Shown: piece by piece, positions 1 through 5,764 of the stretch
Position numbering within the stretch: the first letter of the stretch is position 1
Layout: the number at the start of each line of letters is the position of its first letter
NCBI GenBank assembly: GCA_015490215.1
Contig: WFYH01000242.1
Coordinates: forward strand, 1 to 5,764
DNA from: Aquificaceae bacterium
GTDB taxonomy: Bacteria > Aquificota > Aquificia > Aquificales > Aquificaceae
DNA: 5,764 nt
Direction: 5' to 3'
Notes under the pieces: generated by a model
What the model saw: only the letters and a program-made list of their open reading frames with translations
What the model was told of the DNA's origin: nothing
The model's database searches: none
Translations under genes and position numbers: made by a program

Positions 1-738
1 GTTGTCGGGGTAAAGGGTATCACCGACCTTGCACCTGTTCATGAGACCATTTCCATAGGAAAGGTGGGCAAGCTCATAAAAATCCTTAAAAAAGAAAGTG
101 TAAAAAAGATTGTCATGCTCGGAAAGTTTGAACCCAAACTCCTTTACACCTCAATCTTTCAATTTGACACGAAAGCCTTTCAGATCCTTCGCAGGGCAGG
201 GGACAGAAAACCCGCTACCCTTATAAGGACCTTCATGGAGGTTTTGGAGGAAGAGGGCTTTGAGTTTGTAGATCCCAAGCCCTACCTTCAGCCTCTGCTT
301 GCCGAAGAAGGACAGATGACTAGAAAGAAGCCTTCTGTGGAAGCCCTTGAGGACGGGAGGTTTGCCTTTCCAATCGCAAAGGAGATAGCCCAGCTTGATG
401 TAGGGCAGACCTTGGTGGTCAAGAACAGGGCTGTGGTGGCTGTTGAGGCAATGGAGGGAACCCAAGAGACTATCAGAAGGGGTGCTAAGATAGCGGGCAA
501 GGGGATAAGGGTGGTAAAGGTTGCCCGGAAAAAGCAGGACTTTAGAATAGACGTCCCCGTGGTAGGCTTGGAGACTTTGGAGCTTTTGAGGGAAGTTAAA
601 GCAGACGCCCTATTTTTGGAAGCGGGCAAGGTTTATATCTCCCGCAAGGAGGAATTCTTGGAATTGGCAGACCGCTGGGGTATCCCGGTTGTGGGCTTGG
701 CATGGGAAAAGGTTGGAGAGACTACGGTTGGCAAATAA
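1..738 (+). CDS. lpxI: UDP-2,3-diacylglucosamine pyrophosphatase LpxI (5'-truncated by window edge)
   Basis: LpxI cleaves UDP-2,3-diacylglucosamine to lipid X (2,3-diacylglucosamine 1-phosphate) and UMP, a cytoplasmic-side step of lipid A synthesis; it is the alternative to LpxH in many diderm bacteria. The reading frame is open from base 1, so the GTG at 64 is internal and not the start. The visible 245 residues begin in the N-terminal domain (VVGVKGITDLAP, then a GKLIKILK segment), and about 25-30 residues are probably missing compared with the usual 270-285. The C-terminal domain (about residue 120 on) carries the family hallmarks LDVGQ, AVEAMEGT (residues about 148-154) and QDFRIDVPVVG (179-189). 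The Asp of the R-x-D-V-P segment is probably the catalytic Asp known from Caulobacter LpxI, though I could not align it. The stop is TAA at 736-738, and the end overlaps kamA. Family assignment is firm; the pathway is from family knowledge. Confidence 0.93.
   Translation, partial: VVGVKGITDLAPVHETISIGKVGKLIKILKKESVKKIVMLGKFEPKLLYTSIFQFDTKAFQILRRAGDRKPATLIRTFMEVLEEEGFEFVDPKPYLQPLLAEEGQMTRKKPSVEALEDGRFAFPIAKEIAQLDVGQTLVVKNRAVVAVEAMEGTQETIRRGAKIAGKGIRVVKVARKKQDFRIDVPVVGLETLELLREVKADALFLEAGKVYISRKEEFLELADRWGIPVVGLAWEKVGETTVGK
702..738 (+). other. 37-nt same-strand overlap of lpxI 3' end and kamA 5' end
   Basis: Both frames are read through this stretch: lpxI ends with residues AWEKVGETTVGK-stop, while kamA begins MGKGWRDYGWQI. 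The kamA frame has no in-frame ATG/GTG/TTG closely upstream of 702, and the Trp-rich start is family-typical, so the overlap appears real and not a start-calling error. Confidence 0.75.
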
Positions 739-1781
739 GAAATAGGATAAAGACTCTCTCCGAGCTTAAAAGATTTTTAAAGCTCACACCCGAGGAAGAG
801 GAAGGGATAAGGCTGACGAAAGGTCTGTATCCGATGGCTATAACGCCCTACTACCTTTCCCTTATAGATCCAGATGACCCGCAGGATCCCATCAGACTTC
901 AGGCGGTGCCCAGAAAAGTTGAGGTTGATGAGAAAATACAAAGCCACGGCGAACCTGATGCCCTAAAAGAGGAAGGTTCCATCTACGGACTTACCCACAG
1001 ATACCCCGACAGGGTTCTAATCAGGCTGACCACTTTCTGCGCCGTTTACTGCAGGCACTGTATGAGAAAGCGTATCTTCGCAAACGGGGAGAAAACCCTC
1101 ACCTACAAACAGATAGATGAAATCGTTGACTACATCCGCAAACATGAGGAGGTTAGAGACATTCTGATTTCGGGAGGGGAACCTTTGAGCGTAGGTCTTG
1201 AAAAGCTTGAATACCTCTTGAAGAAGCTCAGAGAGATAAAGCACGTAGAGATAATAAGGTTTGGGACACGCCTGCCCGTCCTCGCGCCCCAAAGGTTTTT
1301 TGACGACAAGCTTCTTGATTTGCTTGAGAGGTATTCCCCCATCTGGATAAACACCCACTTCAACCATCCCAAAGAGGTAACCGAGCTGGCGGAGGAAGCC
1401 GTGGACAGGCTTTTGAAAAGAGGCATCCCCGTAAACAACCAAACGGTTCTGCTCAAGGGAGTAAATGACGATCCCCAAACCATGTTGGAGCTTTTCCGGA
1501 AGCTTTTAAAGATAAAGGTAAAGCCCCAATACCTCTTCCACTGCGACCCTATAAAGGGAGCGATACACTTCAGAACTTCTCTGGATAAGGGGTTTGAAAT
1601 AATGAGGTTTCTGAGAGGTAAAATCTCGGGTATGGGCATTCCCACCTATGCGGTTGACCTGCCGGGAGGGAAGGGAAAAGTTCCTCTGCTTCCCAATTAC
1701 GTCAAGGAAAGAAGAGGGAATACCTTTACCTTTGAAGCCTTTGACGGCACCGAGGTTGAATACACCATAGAGGAGTTCTAA
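702..1781 (+). CDS. kamA: Lysine 2,3-aminomutase family radical-SAM/PLP enzyme (KamA/EpmB-like)
   Basis: A 359-residue radical-SAM, PLP-dependent aminomutase, predicted to be cytosolic and to convert L-lysine to beta-lysine. The cluster-binding CxxxCxxC is C113/C117/C120 (TTFCAVYCRHC), followed by SGGEPL (157-162). The PLP-binding Lys is K326 in PGGKGK. D282 (HCDPIKG) and D319 (AVDLPGG) sit at the spacing of Asp293 and Asp330, which bind the substrate side-chain amine in clostridial lysine aminomutase, so lysine is favoured over glutamate. The protein is shorter than the clostridial enzyme (about 416), lacking most of its C-terminal extension, and is closer in length to EpmB (about 342), which makes beta-lysine for EF-P. 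The ATG at 702 is chosen because the Trp-rich start (W5, W10) and LTPEEEEGI (28-36) are typical N-terminal features; no good ribosome-binding site precedes it. It overlaps lpxI by 37 nt in another frame, suggesting coupled translation. No partner gene (ablB, epmA, kamD/E) is in view, so the physiological role is open. Confidence 0.9.
   Translation: MGKGWRDYGWQIRNRIKTLSELKRFLKLTPEEEEGIRLTKGLYPMAITPYYLSLIDPDDPQDPIRLQAVPRKVEVDEKIQSHGEPDALKEEGSIYGLTHRYPDRVLIRLTTFCAVYCRHCMRKRIFANGEKTLTYKQIDEIVDYIRKHEEVRDILISGGEPLSVGLEKLEYLLKKLREIKHVEIIRFGTRLPVLAPQRFFDDKLLDLLERYSPIWINTHFNHPKEVTELAEEAVDRLLKRGIPVNNQTVLLKGVNDDPQTMLELFRKLLKIKVKPQYLFHCDPIKGAIHFRTSLDKGFEIMRFLRGKISGMGIPTYAVDLPGGKGKVPLLPNYVKERRGNTFTFEAFDGTEVEYTIEEF
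1778..1781. other. Convergent stop codons share bases (kamA TAA / ClC TAG)
   Basis: The plus-strand TAA at 1779-1781 and the minus-strand TAG at 1780-1778 are interleaved in CTAA. There is no intergenic DNA between the two converging transcription units, and I saw no hairpin plus T-run on either side, so any terminator must lie within the opposite gene. Confidence 0.9.
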
Positions 1782-3499
1782 GACCACTCCCTTATTGCCT
1801 TTCCTATATCCGCCCTTGCTATTATGCCTACAAGCTTCTTCCCGTCCCTTTCGTCCACAACAGGCAGGCGCCCTACGCCCCTGCTTATCATCAGGCGAAA
1901 AGCCTCCGCAAGAGTGTCCGTGGGGTTTATGGTTACAAGTCTTGTGGTCATGACTTCCCCTATCCTTATCCTTTTCCTATCCTCCTCGGGAAGTTTTATT
2001 ATGTCACCTCTCGTGACTATACCCACCAGTTTCCCATCCTCTACAACGGGCACACCGCCTATAAGTTCTCTCGTCATGAGGTTATAAGCTGTTTCCACCG
2101 TATCGTGGGGTCTGACGGTCAGAGGTTTGCTCATGTAGTCCTTAACTTTCAGCTTTTCAAGTATGTATAAACCCCACTCGTCCAAGTGGGCGGGAGAGTC
2201 TATTCTTGTATCAACTTGGCTGGGGAATATGCTCCTTTTACCGCTCAAAAAGTAGGAAACGGACACCGACACCATGGCTGGAACCAGAAGCTCGTAACCT
2301 CCCGTCATTTCTGCTATCAGGATTAGGGTTGAAAGGGGTGCCTTTGCAGCACCGGCAAACAGGGAAACCATACCTACAATGGTAAAGGAGGGAACGTGAA
2401 GCCCGATCCCGTAGAGTTTATTTAAAGCCAGACTGTAGGTAGCTCCCACCAGCCCCCCTATCATTACCGACGGACCGAAGACACCTCCTGAACCGCCGGA
2501 TCCTATGGTGAAGGAAACACCGAGCATGACCGCCACCGCTCCGAGCGAGGTCAGGATCGGATCCGTCAGCTCTCCGTCAAGAATAAGTTGGAGCCAGCCG
2601 TAACCGTTACCTATCGCTATCGGAACCGAGGCACCCACCAAGCCGGCTACAAAGCCTCCCAAGGCGGGTTTCAGGTAGGGAGGGATTTTCATATCCCTAA
2701 AAAGCGTGCTGACTCTGAAAAAAGTAGATACAAAGACTCTCACCGCCACCGCACAAACGAGACCAAGCCCGAGGTAGGCGAGTATGGAAATAGGCTGGAG
2801 ATTAATTAACTTAGGAATCTCCGAGGAAAATATAGGATGAAAACCGAAAACCATTCCGAAAACGCTGTAGGAGGTCACCGAAGCTATAAAACCGGGAATG
2901 AGGGTTTCTATATCAAAGTCCTTCTTAAAGAAGACCTCCGCACTTATGATAGCTCCCGCAAGGGGTGCTTTAAAGATGGCGGATATTCCAGCCCCCAAAC
3001 CTATAGCTAAAGCTACCCTTCTTTCTTTTTCCTTCAGTTTAAAGAGTCTTCCCAGTGTGGAACCGACACCCGCCCCTATGAGGGCAATCGGTCCTTCCCT
3101 TCCGGAGGTTCCACCCGTTCCTATGGTTATGGCGGATGTTATCAGCTTGACCAAGGACGCCTTCAGAGAAAGCTCCTTTTTGTGATGGTAGGCTTTTATT
3201 GCGGCGTCGGTTCCGACCCCTGCGGACTCCGGAGAGAGGCTGTAGGTGAGGATGCCCGATATCAATCCTCCGAGAGCTACCGTTATCGGCAGGAGGAACC
3301 ACCTTTCGGGAAAAAAGGTAAAGGTTTCTCTTGCCCCTTCACCTGCAGGCAACGGCTGAAGGTAGCCTACAATTCCCTCCAGAACTATCTTTGTGACAAA
3401 CTCTATGGCATAAACGAATAGAACCGCAAATATACCGGCGGATACTCCTATGAAAACCGGCAGAAGGAGGTATTTCTTGAGCATCGGGGGCAAAGACAA
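1778..3499 (-). CDS. ClC-family anion channel/transporter with C-terminal CBS pair
   Basis: A 573-residue inner-membrane protein. Residues about 9-420 form the hydrophobic ClC core and 452-570 two CBS domains (each with a GGVPVV or GRLPVV core and a following LVGI strand), which in this family usually bind adenine nucleotides and gate the pore. The core shows the GREGP motif with gating Glu E135, the KAPLAG helix (177-182), GSGGSGGVFGP (333-343) and a second KAPLS/AEMTGGYELL segment (386-404). It departs from the Escherichia coli antiporter: GSGIP reads GVGTD (94-98), the internal proton Glu203 position is V189 (after E188), and the central Tyr position is about I424. Transport mode and ion are therefore uncertain. 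The TTG at 3499 is favoured because AAGGG lies 7 nt upstream; the alternative is ATG at 3484, five codons in, with no fitting ribosome-binding site. It lies 17 nt after hisF, so probably shares its transcript, and its TAG stop overlaps the kamA stop. Confidence 0.93.
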   Translation of the reverse strand: MSLPPMLKKYLLLPVFIGVSAGIFAVLFVYAIEFVTKIVLEGIVGYLQPLPAGEGARETFTFFPERWFLLPITVALGGLISGILTYSLSPESAGVGTDAAIKAYHHKKELSLKASLVKLITSAITIGTGGTSGREGPIALIGAGVGSTLGRLFKLKEKERRVALAIGLGAGISAIFKAPLAGAIISAEVFFKKDFDIETLIPGFIASVTSYSVFGMVFGFHPIFSSEIPKLINLQPISILAYLGLGLVCAVAVRVFVSTFFRVSTLFRDMKIPPYLKPALGGFVAGLVGASVPIAIGNGYGWLQLILDGELTDPILTSLGAVAVMLGVSFTIGSGGSGGVFGPSVMIGGLVGATYSLALNKLYGIGLHVPSFTIVGMVSLFAGAAKAPLSTLILIAEMTGGYELLVPAMVSVSVSYFLSGKRSIFPSQVDTRIDSPAHLDEWGLYILEKLKVKDYMSKPLTVRPHDTVETAYNLMTRELIGGVPVVEDGKLVGIVTRGDIIKLPEEDRKRIRIGEVMTTRLVTINPTDTLAEAFRLMISRGVGRLPVVDERDGKKLVGIIARADIGKAIREWS

Positions 3500-3506
3500 T
3501 TATAAG

Positions 3507-3511
3507 CCCTT
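3507..3511 (-). promoter_or_regulatory. Ribosome-binding site deciding the TTG start of the ClC gene
   Basis: On the minus strand AAGGG is followed by 7 nt and then TTG at 3499. The in-frame ATG at 3484 would be 22 nt away, too far for this site, so the TTG is the better start. The site lies in the 17-nt gap after the hisF stop. Confidence 0.5.
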
Positions 3512-3516
3512 AGGAT

Positions 3517-4275
3517 CTAACCGAGTCTTACGGGAATTCCCCTTTCTTTAAGATATCTTTTCAGCTCGGGTATGCTAAGCTCCCTGAAGTGGAACAAAGA
3601 AGCGGCAAGACCCGCATCCGCTCCGCCCTCGGTGAAAACCTCATAGAAGTGCTCTTTTGCTCCCGCTCCGCCGCTGGCTATGACCGGGATGCTTACAGCT
3701 TCGGAAACTGCCCTGCACAGCTGCACATCGTAACCCTCTTTGGTTCCGTCCCTGTCCATGGAGGTAAGGAGTATCTCCCCTGCTCCAAGGCTTTCAACCT
3801 TCTTTGCCCATTCCACCACATCAAGACCTGTAGGCGTTCGACCGCCGTTTATATAAACCTCCCAAGAACTTCCTTTCCTCTTAGCATCTATGGCAACAAC
3901 TATGCACTGAGATCCGAACCGAACCGCTCCCTCATACACCAGTTGGGGATTCTTTACGGCGCTGGTGTTTATAGATACCTTGTCCGCTCCGGCTTCCAAG
4001 AGTGCTCTCATATCCTCAACGCTTCTTATACCTCCCCCTACGGTGAAGGGCATGAATACTGTTTCGGCAACCCTTTTAACCACGTCCAGCATTATCTCCC
4101 TTCCCTCTGCGGAGGCGGTTATGTCAAGGAATACAAGCTCGTCCGCACCCTCCTCCTCGTAGCGTTTTGCCACCTCAACGGGATCCCCCGCATCCCGCAG
4201 ATTAAGAAACTTAACCCCCTTAACGACCCTTCCTTTGTCCACATCAAGGCAGGGTATTATCCTCTTGGCAAGCAT
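3517..4275 (-). CDS. hisF: Imidazole glycerol phosphate synthase subunit HisF
   Basis: The cyclase subunit of imidazole glycerol phosphate synthase. With HisH-derived ammonia it converts PRFAR to imidazole glycerol phosphate and AICAR, linking histidine and purine synthesis in the cytosol. It is a (beta-alpha)8 barrel starting [20 protein letters not shown]. Starting at the ATG at 4275 gives 252 residues and places the two catalytic aspartates exactly at D11 (CLDV) and D130 (VAIDAK), the Thermotoga maritima numbering. An in-frame GTG at 4281 would add only Met-Ser and is less likely. Phosphate-binding glycine motifs of the two half-barrels are VGGGI (residues 79-83) and IASGGAG (199-205). The gene starts 2 nt after the pilQ stop, with only a weak GAG 5 nt upstream of the start, so translation is probably coupled to pilQ. 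No hisH or other his gene is in view, as expected where his genes are dispersed. Nothing in the protein looks degraded. Confidence 0.97.
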   Translation of the reverse strand: MLAKRIIPCLDVDKGRVVKGVKFLNLRDAGDPVEVAKRYEEEGADELVFLDITASAEGREIMLDVVKRVAETVFMPFTVGGGIRSVEDMRALLEAGADKVSINTSAVKNPQLVYEGAVRFGSQCIVVAIDAKRKGSSWEVYINGGRTPTGLDVVEWAKKVESLGAGEILLTSMDRDGTKEGYDVQLCRAVSEAVSIPVIASGGAGAKEHFYEVFTEGGADAGLAASLFHFRELSIPELKRYLKERGIPVRLG

Positions 4276-4281
4276 ACTCAC
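4273..4281 (-). other. pilQ stop / hisF start junction (probable translational coupling)
   Basis: On the minus strand the pilQ TGA (4280-4278) is followed by GT and then the hisF ATG (4275-4273); a GTG at 4281 also overlaps the stop. There is no strong ribosome-binding site, so a ribosome ending pilQ could restart on hisF directly. Confidence 0.6.
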
Positions 4282-5764
4282 TCGGTAAGTATCGTGGGAG
4301 TTATAAATATGAGAAGCTCAATATCTTGAAGCTCTTTGGTTTCCTGACCGAAGAGCCACTTAAGGATCGGAATTCTCACAAGACCCGCAACACCCTCGGT
4401 GGTTTTCCTATCCAGCGTATCAATTATACCTCCTATTACAACCGTGTCTCCGTCCTTAACTATAACCTTTGTGGAAACCTGCTTTGTGTTTATAGCGGGT
4501 CCTACGGGCGTTTCTACCCCCGGTGTATCTTGTGTTATCACTATGTCCATTAGTATCCTACCGTCCGGAGAGATAATCGGAGTCACTTCAAGCTTCAGAA
4601 CCGCCTCTTTGAAAAGTATATTAGCAGCAGCTCCACCGCCGGCTACTATAGTAGTCTGATAGGGTATCTCCTGACCCTGCTTGATTACGGCTGTTTTACC
4701 GCTTATGGTTACCACCGTAGGCTTTGCGAGAGCTTTGATCTTACCTATTCTCTCAAAGGCGGAAAGCCTGAGGTTCAAAGCGTTAAGGTATCCTTTAGAG
4801 TAGGTAAAGGTCAGTATACCGCCAGATGTATCGCTCAGACCCGGCACGGGTGACCCGGGAGAACCCACACCTACGTTTACACCCGCACCCGCAGACCAAT
4901 TTTCCAAAACCCTAGCCCGTGATAGCAAAGCCGACCAGTTTATACCGAGTTCCTTTAGAACTTCCTTTCGAACCTCCAAGATGCGGGCTTCTATTTTCAC
5001 CTGCGGGGGAATTTCGCTTATGTAGTCTTTGTAAAGCTCCTTTATCTTGTCTATAACTTCCGGATAGTCCGTTATCATAATCGCATTGAACTCTCTGAGT
5101 ATAGGTAAAACTTCCTTCTCTTCTCTTATTGTTACCTCTTTTACCCTTGTCGTAAGTCCTCCTGAAGGTCTTTCTTCTATAACTCTGCGAATTTCAGCGG
5201 CTCCTCTGAGCACCTTACCGGCTTCCGAAAGGAGAGGTCTTATAAGTTCAAGGAACTCCTCTGGGGAGATGTATTTGAGGTAAAAAATCTTTGTAACAGG
5301 TTTACGGGCGGTGGGAGTGTCTTTTAGAAACTCTTTGAGAACCTCTTCAAACTTAGCTATGTTTTCGGGGTAGTCTGTAATCACCAAGGCGTTAAAAGAG
5401 GGAGACTCGGTAAGAAAGGTCGTTTCGGTTATGTAGGGAGATATAAGTTCTCTTGCCCTGTAAACATCTATATTCTTGAGGAAAAAGACCCGTGTTATGG
5501 GATTTCTTTTTTTCTTTCCTTCCTCAATTTCCCTTTTCTTCTCCGCTATGAAGTTTTCCCAAGAGGATCCGTATTTCCTGATTACCGAACCCCTGTCTTT
5601 TACAATCAGCTCACCGGTGGTCACGTCCACCGCATAGGTTCCGACATCGCTTAAGTTCTGCTTTATAGCGTTTATAACCTCTTCTGTAGCTTCCCTGTCA
5701 AGACCTTTTATGTTCAGACGTAATTCCGTTATTCTTAGGTCAAGACGCTTTATGAAGTCTTCAA
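4278..5764 (-). CDS. pilQ: PilQ-type secretin, type IV pilus outer-membrane pore (N-terminus beyond window)
   Basis: A secretin, the outer-membrane ring through which type IV pili (and often incoming DNA) pass. The frame is open to the right edge with no stop, so the GTG at 5630 is internal; 494 residues are visible and the signal peptide and N-terminal domains are outside. Visible residues about 1-64 form a small alpha/beta module ending TGELIVKD, followed by a charged linker ([13 protein letters not shown], 74-86). Two related N1/NolW-like modules follow (about 91-150 and 157-251), each with an FNA-x-x-ITDYPE strand. The secretin domain is about 252-494, with a Gly/Ser/Pro-rich stretch (290-315), ALAKPTVV (344-351), [11 protein letters not shown] (361-371) and the terminal RIPILKWLF...[11 protein letters not shown]. 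The QEIPYQT segment with the K-AVL-LEVTP strand points to PilQ rather than GspD, but a type II secretion role cannot be excluded without the N-terminus and neighbours. The TGA stop at 4280-4278 sits 2 nt before the hisF ATG. Confidence 0.88.
   Translation of the reverse strand, partial: EDFIKRLDLRITELRLNIKGLDREATEEVINAIKQNLSDVGTYAVDVTTGELIVKDRGSVIRKYGSSWENFIAEKKREIEEGKKKRNPITRVFFLKNIDVYRARELISPYITETTFLTESPSFNALVITDYPENIAKFEEVLKEFLKDTPTARKPVTKIFYLKYISPEEFLELIRPLLSEAGKVLRGAAEIRRVIEERPSGGLTTRVKEVTIREEKEVLPILREFNAIMITDYPEVIDKIKELYKDYISEIPPQVKIEARILEVRKEVLKELGINWSALLSRARVLENWSAGAGVNVGVGSPGSPVPGLSDTSGGILTFTYSKGYLNALNLRLSAFERIGKIKALAKPTVVTISGKTAVIKQGQEIPYQTTIVAGGGAAANILFKEAVLKLEVTPIISPDGRILMDIVITQDTPGVETPVGPAINTKQVSTKVIVKDGDTVVIGGIIDTLDRKTTEGVAGLVRIPILKWLFGQETKELQDIELLIFITPTILTE
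5010..5492 (-). repeat. Tandem pair of diverged N1-like modules inside the secretin
   Basis: Two protein-level repeats lie in a row. Unit A (5492-5313) begins TRVFFLKNI and ends [11 protein letters not shown] plus a helix; unit B (5294-5010) begins TKIFYLKYI and ends [11 protein letters not shown] plus a helix. The FNA...ITDYPE cores are at 5396-5364 and 5090-5058. Unit B carries an extra stretch of about 35 residues between its first helix and this core. The DNA is well diverged, so this is an old domain duplication of the kind normal for secretins. Confidence 0.75.

Noticed and set aside
64..738. Treating the GTG at 64 as the lpxI start
   Set aside because: The frame continues without a stop to base 1, and the upstream residues (VVGVKGITDLAP) match the expected LpxI N-terminal domain, so the gene is cut by the window edge.
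1017..1645. Minus-strand open frames of 153 and 171 codons across kamA
   Set aside because: Both are antisense to the conserved radical-SAM core, show no family motifs and overlap each other; they are shadow frames.
3589..4329. A 246-codon open frame on the plus strand, antisense to hisF and the pilQ 3' end
   Set aside because: It lies wholly opposite an unmistakable hisF and the pilQ end; its Cys/Ser/Tyr/His-rich composition fits no protein family I recognise, and it has no ribosome-binding site. It is best explained as a shadow of hisF codon bias.
4278..5630. Treating the GTG at 5630 as the secretin start
   Set aside because: The frame stays open for 44 more codons to the right edge, the upstream residues form part of a secretin N-terminal module, and no signal peptide follows 5630.
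1..5764. CRISPR array, tRNA/rRNA, insertion sequence, prophage or defence system
   Set aside because: No direct repeats with spacers, cloverleaf, inverted terminal repeats, transposase or toxin-antitoxin-like small genes were seen; nearly every base is in five recognisable housekeeping genes.

Overview
The window reads as chromosomal core DNA from a thermophilic, diderm (Gram-negative) bacterium, most likely of the Aquificales (Aquifex/Hydrogenobacter/Thermocrinis-like). This is inference. The pointers are AGA/AGG arginine and ATA isoleucine codons used throughout, proteins rich in Lys and Glu, very tight gene packing, a lipid A gene and an outer-membrane secretin. No similarity search was possible, so the genus is not fixed.

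Layout. Two genes run rightwards: lpxI (lipid A synthesis; its 5' end is cut by the left edge) and a kamA-type radical-SAM lysine 2,3-aminomutase, which starts inside the last 37 bases of lpxI. Three genes run leftwards from the right edge: a PilQ-type secretin (its N-terminal part lies beyond the right edge), hisF (histidine biosynthesis) and a ClC-family anion channel/transporter with two C-terminal CBS domains. The two groups converge at 1778-1781, where the stop codons of kamA and the ClC gene share bases.

The gaps are minimal: 2 nt between pilQ and hisF, and 17 nt between hisF and the ClC start. There is no intergenic stretch long enough for a separate regulatory region. I saw no tRNA, rRNA, CRISPR, insertion sequence, attachment site or convincing hairpin terminator.

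How the genes work together. The leftward genes look like one transcript, but their products have no shared pathway (pilus/DNA-uptake pore, imidazole glycerol phosphate synthase, anion transport). The same holds for lpxI and kamA. These look like compact operons of unrelated housekeeping genes rather than a dedicated system. I found no evidence of a previously undescribed system. The points most worth checking are the ClC protein, which keeps the gating glutamate but lacks the selectivity-filter Ser, the proton glutamate and the central Tyr, and the biological role of the KamA homologue.
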